18,361 nucleotides of DNA. It comes from an uncultured bacterium (lineage in GTDB: Bacteria > Cyanobacteriota > Vampirovibrionia > Gastranaerophilales > Gastranaerophilaceae). The stretch spans positions 1-18,361 of the forward strand of contig CAMHDG010000005.1 of assembly GCA_946183815.1 (NCBI GenBank), read 5' to 3'. This document shows positions 7,291-13,392 of the stretch, piece after piece; within the stretch, counting starts at the first letter, position 1, and each line of letters starts with the position of its first letter. Under the pieces are notes generated by a model that searched no databases, had not been told where the DNA came from, and worked only from the letters and a program-made list of their open reading frames with translations. The translations under genes were made by a program, and so were the position numbers.

Positions 7291-9279
7291 ATGGCAAAAG
7301 CAATTAAATTTAATGATGATACAACAATTGATATCAGACCTGTTTCCAAAAACTCAACCTATGAGTATAACGGTACAGGTACTTATACATTTACAATAAC
7401 AAATTCTTTTAAGAATACAAAAGGGGATGACCTTAGCGGATATGAACCTTTTTACTACAATTTAGGGATAAAAGATGGTAATAATTTGGTAGTAACATCT
7501 ATCTTCTCTAAAGAAAACGGAAGCACAAAAAAGATTACAACAACAATTAAAAATTATTTTGCAAATACTAATGCGAATAAGGTCACTTATACATCATATT
7601 TAGAAAACTTTGGACCTACACCATATACAATAACACCAGATACCGAACCGCAACACGATGGCTTATACAGTACAATAAATGCTACTGACGGCCCTTATTA
7701 CATACTTGGAACAAACAAAGGTGATCCTAACACAATGAATGGGACAACCGGTCAATACTATTTTGACAGAAAAGGCAATGATAAATATTATGATCACATG
7801 ACAGGTGGTTTTGCCTACACTTATGATTTAGCAGGCAAAGACACCTATGAAGCAGACGGTGGCGGAATATTATATACTCACGATTTTGCAGGGAACGATA
7901 TATACTCTGCAAAAAACACCAACACTCGTTTTATGGCAAGAGATTTTGCAGGTAATGATGATTACTCAATAGGTGAAAACGCAAGATTTGCCATTGTAGA
8001 TTATAAAGGTAATGACAAATATGCTGTTGAGTCAAATGCAGCAGCTACCGAGAGTTCATTATTTACCAATGAAATAGAAGACGGCACAGGTAACGATGCA
8101 TATACTCTTTATGATGCAAAAGTTACAGTAAATGATGTCTTAGGTAAAGATACCTATACCATTTACGGGGTTGCAGACGATATTCATACTAATGATTTCT
8201 CAGGTAATGACAAATACAATATACTCAGTGCAACAAGCGATGAGCACGGAAATGACGGTTTCCTTACATATGATGCGGCAGGGAATGACACATATAATAT
8301 TGCAACTTTAAACTACGATGATGACATTCAGGAGTTAGTAAATGATATAACTGATATGGCAGGAAATGACAAATACAACTTCAAGAAAGTTACTGTTAAA
8401 AATAAAGATAAATCAAAATCAACATTCGATCTGAACGCACAAAATATTGCAATCAGCGATCAGGCGGGTAATGACAAATATGCTGTTACCATTGCTGATG
8501 AAACTGATATTGCCAGCGATATTCTTATAACAGATGATGCCGGTGCAGATTCATACACAATTAAAGGCATTGATAAAAATACAGTTGATTACCTGACAAT
8601 ATATGATACTAACCCTACCAGCAAAGATAAATACAATATCGCATGGACAACCGCTCTTAAGATTCGAGATAATGGCGGAAACGATACATACACCTTGAAA
8701 AAAACTGAAGGTATTGTTACAGATGCTGCCGGCAGTGATAAATACACTGTTGAGGCAATGTCAAACTGGGACATGAGTATTATTGACCAAGGTAGTTTAA
8801 ACGACAGTTACAAGGTCAATGCGACAGCAACACAAAGTTTTGTTGAAATATCTGATGGAGGCGGAAATAAAGACAGCCTCGTATTATCAGGAGCAAGAAA
8901 AAATGATATTGTCTTCATGGTTGATATAAAATCAGATAATACCTATAAAACTTTTGGTGACAAACTTCAACTTTTTGCATATAACAAAAAAACTGACAGT
9001 TTAGTAGTTTTAGACGATTTCTATGCTGTTAATGACGGCTTTATCAGTGATTTTTCAACAGGCAGAATTGAAACAGTCAAGGCAGGATCAACTAAATTGA
9101 CCGACATGAACACTTATACTACCTTCAACTCATTTATTACCAAGGCTGAAATTGCCGGTTGGTTAAGTGAAAATACAAAAGGCAGTGTTTACTCTGTTAT
9201 GACAGGTTCTGATGCAGAGGCAAAAACGGCAATGGTTGCATATTTCTCCGGAGAAACTCCTCAGGCACTTGAAGTTTAG
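7291..9279 (+). CDS. RTX-like DxxGNDxY-repeat protein, probably secreted or surface-exposed
   Basis: 662 aa, start ATG 7291 with AGGAG at 7280-7284. The centre (residues 159 to about 530) holds seventeen copies of a D-x-x-G-N-D-x-Y-x-beta motif, such as DLAGKDTY, DFAGNDIY, DAAGNDTY, DQAGNDKY and DNGGNDTY, spaced 18-35 residues apart. Each resembles half of an RTX GGxGxDxU nonapeptide followed by a beta-strand, so a calcium-binding beta-roll or parallel beta-helix is plausible. Canonical back-to-back RTX nonapeptides are absent. The N-terminal 158 residues look beta-rich (YEYNGTGTYTFTITN); the last ~130 form a separate domain ending YFSGETPQALEV. There is no N-terminal signal peptide and no cysteine at all, both usual for type I secretion substrates with a C-terminal signal, but no ABC exporter is in the window. 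It has its own promoter and terminator. Exact function unknown. Confidence 0.8.
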   Translation: MAKAIKFNDDTTIDIRPVSKNSTYEYNGTGTYTFTITNSFKNTKGDDLSGYEPFYYNLGIKDGNNLVVTSIFSKENGSTKKITTTIKNYFANTNANKVTYTSYLENFGPTPYTITPDTEPQHDGLYSTINATDGPYYILGTNKGDPNTMNGTTGQYYFDRKGNDKYYDHMTGGFAYTYDLAGKDTYEADGGGILYTHDFAGNDIYSAKNTNTRFMARDFAGNDDYSIGENARFAIVDYKGNDKYAVESNAAATESSLFTNEIEDGTGNDAYTLYDAKVTVNDVLGKDTYTIYGVADDIHTNDFSGNDKYNILSATSDEHGNDGFLTYDAAGNDTYNIATLNYDDDIQELVNDITDMAGNDKYNFKKVTVKNKDKSKSTFDLNAQNIAISDQAGNDKYAVTIADETDIASDILITDDAGADSYTIKGIDKNTVDYLTIYDTNPTSKDKYNIAWTTALKIRDNGGNDTYTLKKTEGIVTDAAGSDKYTVEAMSNWDMSIIDQGSLNDSYKVNATATQSFVEISDGGGNKDSLVLSGARKNDIVFMVDIKSDNTYKTFGDKLQLFAYNKKTDSLVVLDDFYAVNDGFISDFSTGRIETVKAGSTKLTDMNTYTTFNSFITKAEIAGWLSENTKGSVYSVMTGSDAEAKTAMVAYFSGETPQALEV

Positions 9280-9302
9280 TCGGTTAAAATATCTGACACA
9301 GT

Positions 9303-9332
9303 AAAGAGGCGGAAAAGTCCGCCTCTTTTTGT
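9303..9332 (+). terminator. Rho-independent terminator after the repeat-protein gene
   Basis: Eleven-pair stem AAAGAGGCGGA (9303-9313) with TCCGCCTCTTT (9318-9328), loop AAAG, followed by a T run interrupted by one G. It begins 24 nt after the stop codon at 9279. Confidence 0.92.
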
Positions 9333-9349
9333 TTAAAAAGGGGGAATTT

Positions 9350-9378
9350 TTTATTACTATTAATGTTTGTAGTACAAT
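9350..9378 (+). promoter_or_regulatory. Possible serS promoter
   Basis: TACAAT at 9373-9378 with TTTATT at 9350-9355, spacer 17 bp. The -10 is good and the -35 poor. The position after a strong terminator and 33 nt before the serS start makes a promoter here likely. Confidence 0.4.
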
Positions 9379-9410
9379 ATAGAAAACACATAAAAAAGAG
9401 GGTATGCGAA

Positions 9411-10673
9411 ATGTTAGATATTAAATTGATTAGAGAGAATCCTGAAAAAATAAACGAATTATTAAAGAGAAGAAATCCTGATTTATCAATAGATGAAGTA
9501 ATTAAAATTGATGAAGAAAGAAGGAAAATTCAAACAGAAGCCGATGAGTTAAGAGCAAAGAGAAAAACAGAATCAAACAAAATCGGGATGATGAAAAAGA
9601 ATGGAGAAAATACTGATGCCATTCAGGCAGAAGTCAGAGAACTCGGAGATAAAATAAAAGAATTAGAAGAAAAACAAACCGAACTTGATACAAAGCAAAG
9701 AGATGTTTTACTTCATATTCCGAATATTCCTGACGAAACAACACCAATCGGTCCAACAGAAGATTATAATGTTGAGGTTGCACGTCATGGCAATCCAACT
9801 ACATTCACATTTACCCCAAAAGCACACTGGGATATTTGTGAAGAAAAAGGAATTGTTGATTTTGAAAGAGGGGTAAAACTTTCTCAATCCAGATTTACAC
9901 TTTACAGAGGTAAAGGTGCAAGATTAGAGCGTGCAATCATCAATTTCTTCCTTGATCAGCACACAGAAAATGAAGGTTACGAAGAAATATTACCTCCATT
10001 TATGGCCAATGCTGCTACTATGACAGGGACAGGACAGTTACCAAAGTTTGCGGAAGATATGTATAAATGTGTAGATGAAGATTTATACCTTATTCCGACT
10101 GCGGAAGTTCCCGTTACAAATATTTATGCAGGTGAAATATTAGCAGAAAGTGATTTACCAAAATATATGACGGCATATACACCATGTTTCAGACGAGAAG
10201 CAGGTTCTGCGGGCAAAGATACAAGAGGATTAATAAGAGTTCACCAGTTCAATAAGGTTGAGATGGTAAAACTTACAACTCCTGAAAGCAGTCCGGAAGA
10301 ACACGAAAAACTAACACAAGACGGCGAAAGAATGCTCGATATGTTGGGTTTACCATATAGACGTGTCGCACTTTGTACATCGGACATAGGGTTCTCTGCA
10401 AACAAATGCTACGATTTAGAGGTCTGGATGCCTTCTTATAACAACTATAAAGAAATCTCCAGTTGCTCAAATTACGGCGATTATCAGGCAAGAAGGGCAA
10501 ATATCCGATACAGAGATAAAGACGGTAAAGTAAGATTTGTTCATACCATAAATGGTTCAGGTCTTGCTGTCGGCAGAACATTTGCTGCTATATTGGAAAA
10601 CTTCCAACAAGCAGACGGAACAGTTATTGTTCCTGAAGTATTGAGAAAATATACAGGTTTCGATACGTTATAA
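9411..10673 (+). CDS. serS: Seryl-tRNA synthetase
   Basis: Charges tRNA-Ser with serine in the cytoplasm. ATG 9411 gives 420 aa and the canonical N-terminus MLDIKLIRENPEKINELLKR; GAGGG at 9398-9402 is the ribosome-binding site. The longer frame from 9363 has neither. Domains: an N-terminal antiparallel coiled-coil arm that binds the tRNA long variable arm (about residues 25-105), then the class II catalytic core. The core contains TGTGQLPKFAEDMY, motif 2 with R261-R262-E263 (TPCFRREAGSAGKDTRGLIR) and motif 3 with R389 (GSGLAVGRTFAAILEN), then the terminal VIVPEVLRKYTG. The length is normal for the family and catalytic motifs are intact. It is monocistronic between two terminators. Confidence 0.98.
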   Translation: MLDIKLIRENPEKINELLKRRNPDLSIDEVIKIDEERRKIQTEADELRAKRKTESNKIGMMKKNGENTDAIQAEVRELGDKIKELEEKQTELDTKQRDVLLHIPNIPDETTPIGPTEDYNVEVARHGNPTTFTFTPKAHWDICEEKGIVDFERGVKLSQSRFTLYRGKGARLERAIINFFLDQHTENEGYEEILPPFMANAATMTGTGQLPKFAEDMYKCVDEDLYLIPTAEVPVTNIYAGEILAESDLPKYMTAYTPCFRREAGSAGKDTRGLIRVHQFNKVEMVKLTTPESSPEEHEKLTQDGERMLDMLGLPYRRVALCTSDIGFSANKCYDLEVWMPSYNNYKEISSCSNYGDYQARRANIRYRDKDGKVRFVHTINGSGLAVGRTFAAILENFQQADGTVIVPEVLRKYTGFDTL

Positions 10674-10689
10674 TTAAAGAACTATACTA

Positions 10690-10721
10690 AAAACGAGGAA
10701 GTTAAATCTTCCTCGTTTTTT
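10690..10721 (+). terminator. Rho-independent terminator after serS
   Basis: Twelve-pair stem AAAACGAGGAAG (10690-10701) with CTTCCTCGTTTT (10708-10719), loop TTAAAT, ending in a T run. It starts 16 nt after the serS stop. Confidence 0.93.
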
Positions 10722-10750
10722 AATGGCAAAAAATATTTTTTTTATGTTTT

Positions 10751-10772
10751 ATGTTTCTATTGACAGAAACAT
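10751..10772 (+). promoter_or_regulatory. Dyad-symmetric putative operator over the -35 box
   Basis: Perfect inverted repeat ATGTTTCT (10751-10758), six-base centre ATTGAC, AGAAACAT (10765-10772). It is centred on the TTGACA -35 element, so a dimeric repressor bound here would block the promoter. No regulator gene is adjacent and the binding protein is not identified. Confidence 0.45.
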
Positions 10773-10788
10773 ATTTTTATTTTAAGAT
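10760..10788 (+). promoter_or_regulatory. Sigma-70 promoter for the Trp-rich leader and 411-aa gene
   Basis: Consensus TTGACA at 10760-10765, a 17-bp spacer, and TAAGAT at 10783-10788. Predicted start near 10795, just upstream of the leader ORF and about 175 nt before the downstream gene. Confidence 0.6.
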
Positions 10789-10806
10789 TATTTTAAGGCG
10801 AAAAAA

Positions 10807-10860
10807 ATGAACAAATTATTAACATTAAAACTAAATAATTGGTGGCGTTGGTCAGTTTAA
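10807..10860 (+). CDS. Putative Trp-rich leader peptide (17 aa)
   Basis: MNKLLTLKLNNWWRWSV, with an AAGGCG Shine-Dalgarno-like sequence six nt upstream (10795-10800). Three of 17 codons are UGG (10840-10851: WW, then R, then W), placed just before the stop, the same layout as ribosome-stalling leader peptides of tryptophan-attenuated operons. The stop codon overlaps one arm of the following RNA hairpins (10859-10866), again as in attenuators. The predicted transcription start is very close to the Shine-Dalgarno, which makes translation efficiency uncertain. It could be a chance ORF, but the coincidence of Trp run, RBS, stop position and competing hairpins argues for function. Confidence 0.5.
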   Translation: MNKLLTLKLNNWWRWSV

Positions 10861-10939
10861 CTGTCCAACTTTTACACGTTTAGTTTTAATACAGTCGGGA
10901 CAGTTAAGATTTTTCTGTCCGTACTTTTATTTGCGGACA
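10824..10939 (+). promoter_or_regulatory. Attenuator-like leader RNA with competing hairpins
   Basis: A 12-pair perfect stem joins 10824-10835 (ATTAAAACTAAA) to 10879-10890, enclosing a palindrome at 10847-10869 (GTTGG/CCAAC and CAGTT/AACTG). Independently, segment 1 (AACTGTCC, 10859-10866) is fully complementary to segment 2 (GGACAGTT, 10898-10905). Segment 2 can instead pair with segment 3 (CTGTCC, 10915-10920), and segment 3 (TGTCCG, 10916-10921) with segment 4 (CGGACA, 10934-10939). Pairs 1:2, 2:3 and 3:4 are mutually exclusive, the logic of a transcription attenuator. The 2:3 hairpin is followed by a U-rich stretch (10925-10932), so it is the better terminator candidate; no arm forms a textbook terminator. 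Confidence 0.5.
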
Positions 10940-10970
10940 AAATCAGTAAACCGGCAAAGGAGTAATTTTA

Positions 10971-12206
10971 ATGAAACATTTAACAATCGATAACTTACCA
11001 AAATATTTAAGACCTGCTGCAAAATTCATAAAACACAAAGAAGAAGCATCAGGACTATCGACATCGAGGTTTGTTCAGGACTTTTCCGTGTGCATGATAC
11101 CAAAAGCAACCTTTTCACGCAGTCTGCCTGATTTATGCGAGAACTTATTTCTTGAAGGAGCAGAGGAAAGTCTTATATATTTTACTCCCGCATTGCTGGG
11201 ACAAAAAGTTGCCAGAAAATTATTTTCAAAAAATTTATCTGAAAATTTAAAAAAAGAGATTGCAACTCCGGCTGTTAAATTGTTAGAAAAAAAGAGTGAA
11301 GATAACAAAAAAGTATTACCCGTAAAAGCGGCAATAGCACTTGCTGCAACAATAATTCCGCTTACAGAGTTTTCTTTAAACTACATAAAAAATCTGCTGA
11401 CCCTAAAAGTTTTTAAAAAATCTGATTTTAAAAATATAGCCTCATTGGAAAATAATACAGAGGACAAATCGCAACAAGAAAAAGTTAAAAATAGTGCAAA
11501 AAAAAATATAACGATTGCAGGAGGTATTTATGCAGGATTGCTTGGACTTGCAGGATTATTAGCAACCGGAGGAAAAAATTCAAAAATATTACAAAATCTA
11601 TCTGAATTTATTCTTGCTCCGGGGACAAAAATATTCAATACAAAAAGTAAAAAGGCAAAAAATTTTTGTGATAAATATTTTTCGCTTGATTTTAACAGTC
11701 AAGACGGAAAACTGGTAATGAGCAAAGGTCAATTAACGACCTGTGTTCTGACAGGAGGAGCGGGGTATTTTGGTGCATCCGCAGACAGAGGAAAAGAAAA
11801 CTTAAAAGAAACAGCAACAAGGTTTCCTGTCGTAGGGTTATATGTTATTACGGGGAGTTCATTTGTAGAAAAAGGGTTCAAAAAATTACTAAAAAAGGTT
11901 GGAAAATGCAAGAATATTATCGGCAAAAATTTAGAAGTGCCAAATTTCGATAAATTAGGAGTTTTAGCACAAAATTTGGCGAATAAGAAAAACACTTCTG
12001 CCGAAAAAGAATATTTAAGTTTGGCAAAACAAAAAGTTTTAATAAGTGGGTTGCCATATATTTTTTCTATTGGGGTAATGGGGTTCTTTGTTTCAGGAAT
12101 GACAAGATATTTTACAAAGAAAAGATATGAAAATTCGCAAAAGAGTACACAAAAAAATTTAATAGAACGATATGAGGCAACCCACAAAAAAAGGATTTAT
12201 CTGTAA
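10971..12206 (+). CDS. Integral membrane protein of unknown function (411 aa)
   Basis: Start ATG 10971 with AAAGGAG at 10956-10962. I do not recognise the family. The N-terminal ~75 residues are soluble-looking (MKHLTIDNLPKYLRPAAKF, then RSLPDLCENLFLEGAEE). They precede about four hydrophobic, Gly/Ala-rich stretches: AIALAATIIPLTEF, ITIAGGIYAGLLGLAGLLA, a shorter VLTGGAGYFGAS, and LPYIFSIGVMGFFVSGM near the C-terminus. The intervening loops and the C-terminal tail are very Lys-rich. There is no cleavable signal peptide. Expression appears controlled by the operator-like dyad and Trp-codon leader upstream, yet nothing in the product suggests tryptophan metabolism. Its 3' end overlaps the convergent small gene by 10 nt. 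Confidence 0.8.
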   Translation: MKHLTIDNLPKYLRPAAKFIKHKEEASGLSTSRFVQDFSVCMIPKATFSRSLPDLCENLFLEGAEESLIYFTPALLGQKVARKLFSKNLSENLKKEIATPAVKLLEKKSEDNKKVLPVKAAIALAATIIPLTEFSLNYIKNLLTLKVFKKSDFKNIASLENNTEDKSQQEKVKNSAKKNITIAGGIYAGLLGLAGLLATGGKNSKILQNLSEFILAPGTKIFNTKSKKAKNFCDKYFSLDFNSQDGKLVMSKGQLTTCVLTGGAGYFGASADRGKENLKETATRFPVVGLYVITGSSFVEKGFKKLLKKVGKCKNIIGKNLEVPNFDKLGVLAQNLANKKNTSAEKEYLSLAKQKVLISGLPYIFSIGVMGFFVSGMTRYFTKKRYENSQKSTQKNLIERYEATHKKRIYL

Positions 12207-12493
12207 CCGGGGTTAAGTCCACCGGGGATACATTGACCAAACTGGCAATTTGAGTTATATCTTGTATCATTCATTTGCGGGTTTGAATATATACTGTTGC
12301 TATGCTCGGTGTTGGTGTGTTCTTTGGGGTTAAGCGGGGTATTAGGAACATTTTGATAAGTGTTTGCCCCAGGGGAAGCAAAGTTGTTCATTGGATTACT
12401 TTGCTCTCTTGTTCCATCAAGGCTGTTGGAAAAAGCATAAACAACACCTGTTGATACAAAAAATAATAATGCTATCAAAAATACTTTATTCAT
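12197..12493 (-). CDS. Small secreted Asn/Pro-rich protein, unknown function
   Basis: 98 aa on the minus strand with a strong AAAGGAGG ribosome-binding site (plus positions 12499-12506) five nt before the ATG. A clear type I signal peptide is present (MNKVFLIALLFFVSTGVVYA, cleavage expected after residue 20), leaving a ~78-aa mature protein rich in Asn, Pro, Ser and Thr, hence probably disordered. The only cysteines are near the C-terminus in NCQFGQCIPGGLNPGYR, spaced C-x4-C, so a disulfide loop or metal site is possible. It overlaps the convergent 411-aa gene by 10 nt. No terminator of its own is visible. The combination of strong RBS and signal peptide makes it a credible gene despite no family match. 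Confidence 0.75.
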   Translation of the reverse strand: MNKVFLIALLFFVSTGVVYAFSNSLDGTREQSNPMNNFASPGANTYQNVPNTPLNPKEHTNTEHSNSIYSNPQMNDTRYNSNCQFGQCIPGGLNPGYR

Positions 12494-12551
12494 AAAAACC
12501 TCCTTTATAAAAGATTAGTTTATTTTTTTTATAAAACATTGGAGGGATGGG

Positions 12552-12716
12552 TAAATTATTGTTTAGAGGCTTAAGCCTCTAAACAATAAAGATGCTAGGA
12601 TGCTAGGAATGGTAAGATGCTAGGAACTCTTTACTATTAAGATTATTTCTAAATTTTCCTAGCATCCTAGGACTCCTAGCATCCTACCATCTTTAATACG
12701 GCTAAACAATAATTTA
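12552..12716. repeat. 165-bp inverted-repeat element with GATGCTAG octamers
   Basis: The ends are a perfect 15-bp inverted repeat: TAAATTATTGTTTAG (12552-12566) and CTAAACAATAATTTA (12702-12716). Inside are a 34-bp perfect palindrome (12556-12589, centre CTTAAG) and an imperfect stem-loop from AAAGAT (12588) to ATCTTT (12694). The stem-loop is built of octamers GATGCTAG (12591, 12599, 12616) and their complement CTAGCATC (12659, 12676). There is no ORF and no obvious target-site duplication. It fits a MITE- or REP-like intergenic element; mobility cannot be shown from one copy. Confidence 0.7.
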
Positions 12717-12738
12717 GTTAATAAACCGTAATAAAGTG

Positions 12739-12773
12739 AAAATAAACATTTGCAAATTATTTATGTTTATTTT
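12739..12773 (+). promoter_or_regulatory. 11-bp dyad spanning the rpmG promoter
   Basis: Perfect inverted repeat AAAATAAACAT (12739-12749) and ATGTTTATTTT (12763-12773), 13-bp centre. It contains the -35 element and touches the -10, so it could be a regulator site or a cruciform-prone AT element. Confidence 0.35.
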
Positions 12774-12778
12774 ATGAT
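12750..12778 (+). promoter_or_regulatory. Promoter of the rpmG-tRNA-secE-nusG-rplKA cluster
   Basis: TTGCAA at 12750-12755, a 17-bp spacer, TATGAT at 12773-12778; predicted start near 12785. It is the only good promoter I see before the translation cluster; no separate promoter is evident before the tRNA, secE or rplK. Confidence 0.5.
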
Positions 12779-12790
12779 GGTATAGCCGAT

Positions 12791-12818
12791 AAAAGAATGT
12801 GATAACACATTCTTTTTT
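12791..12818 (+). terminator. Terminator-like hairpin just inside the rpmG leader
   Basis: Eleven-pair stem AAAAGAATGTG (12791-12801) with CACATTCTTTT (12806-12816), loop ATAA, within a T6 run (12813-12818). It would lie only about 6-34 nt from the predicted start, so it may be a 5' stabilising hairpin or attenuator for rpmG. Alternatively it ends a short upstream transcript; no + strand gene precedes it. Confidence 0.55.
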
Positions 12819-12852
12819 AAATAGGAATTATTTTAATAAAGGATAAAGAACA

Positions 12853-13020
12853 ATGGGTATCAAAGGAAAAACAGACAAAATGGTAGTTTTAGCATGTGAA
12901 GACTGCAAAGAAAGAAACTACACAACAACAAAAAATAAAAAGACAATTAAAGACAGACTTGAATTAAACAAGTATTGTCCGACATGTAAAAAACACACAA
13001 CACACAAGGAAACAAAATAA
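12853..13020 (+). CDS. rpmG: Ribosomal protein L33 (bL33)
   Basis: 55-aa component of the large ribosomal subunit. It starts MGIKGKTDKMVVLACEDCKE, with an AAAGGA ribosome-binding site at 12838-12843. Four cysteines (C15, C18, C42, C45) form the two CxxC knuckles of the zinc-binding (C+) version, and the NKYCPTCKKHTTHKETK end is characteristic. It heads the cluster with tRNA-Trp, secE and nusG, an arrangement conserved in many bacteria. Confidence 0.95.
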   Translation: MGIKGKTDKMVVLACEDCKERNYTTTKNKKTIKDRLELNKYCPTCKKHTTHKETK

Positions 13021-13054
13021 CCGATTTTCGGTGAGTGGGAACGGTGTGTGAAGG

Positions 13055-13084
13055 CTATTCACTATTCACTATTCACTATTCACT
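13055..13084 (+). repeat. Heptamer array CTATTCA x4
   Basis: Four exact tandem copies of CTATTCA (13055-13082) plus a partial CT in the gap between rpmG and tRNA-Trp. Upstream GTGAGTG and TGTGTGAA (13031-13052) can pair imperfectly with the array, and a short CCGA-TTT-TCGG hairpin lies at 13021-13031. Confidence 0.85.
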
Positions 13085-13091
13085 GAATTAA

Positions 13092-13164
13092 GCGTCCTTA
13101 GTTCAGTTGGTAGAACGTCGGTCTCCAAAACCGGATGTCGAGGGTTCGAGTCCTTCAGGGCGCG
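13092..13164 (+). tRNA. trnW: tRNA-Trp (anticodon CCA)
   Basis: 73-nt cloverleaf. Acceptor GCGTCCT pairs with AGGGCGC (13157-13163, one G-T pair), discriminator G13164. The D stem is GTTC/GAAC and the anticodon stem TCGGT/ACCGG, with loop CTCCAAA giving anticodon CCA. The T arm is GAGGG-TTCGAGT-CCTTC. The 3' CCA is not encoded. It lies between rpmG and secE, a conserved bacterial location, and is probably processed from a shared transcript. Confidence 0.97.
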
Positions 13165-13185
13165 AATTATATAAAAGGAAATAGA

Positions 13186-13383
13186 ATGAACGATACAGTA
13201 AATCAAATTAAGACATATTTAAAATCTGTAAAACTTGAATGGGCAAAGATAACTTGGCCTGAAAGGAAACAGGTTATAGCAGAAACTTTAGCGGTAGTTG
13301 CTATTATATTCTTGTTTACTGTTGCTGTTTATCTTATAGATATTATTTTTAAAGCAGTATTGGGATTAATTCCAACAGTATAG
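13186..13383 (+). CDS. secE: Preprotein translocase subunit SecE
   Basis: Small inner-membrane subunit of the SecYEG channel, 65 aa. ATG 13186 is chosen because AAAGGAA (13174-13180) precedes it; the longer frame from 13135 would start inside the tRNA. The amphipathic region with KLEWAKITWPERKQV carries the conserved W-P motif, followed by one transmembrane helix (AVVAIIFLFTVAVYLIDIIF). It is the single-helix form usual outside enterobacteria. Its stop overlaps the nusG ribosome-binding site. Confidence 0.96.
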   Translation: MNDTVNQIKTYLKSVKLEWAKITWPERKQVIAETLAVVAIIFLFTVAVYLIDIIFKAVLGLIPTV

Positions 13384-13392
13384 GTGATTAGA

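Noticed and set aside
10273..10581. 102-aa minus-strand frame within serS
   Set aside because: It lies wholly inside a highly conserved gene and has no start signal or recognisable motif.
11729..12187. 152-aa minus-strand frame inside the 411-aa gene
   Set aside because: Antisense shadow of a Lys-rich coding region; no RBS, no family, and the plus-strand gene has clear start signals and membrane segments.
12552..12716. CRISPR array
   Set aside because: Octamer copies are too short, partly adjacent and arranged as an inverted repeat, with no regular unique spacers and no cas genes.
13135..13185. Alternative secE start inside the tRNA-Trp gene
   Set aside because: The added residues are translated tRNA sequence; ATG 13186 has a proper RBS and gives the normal SecE length.
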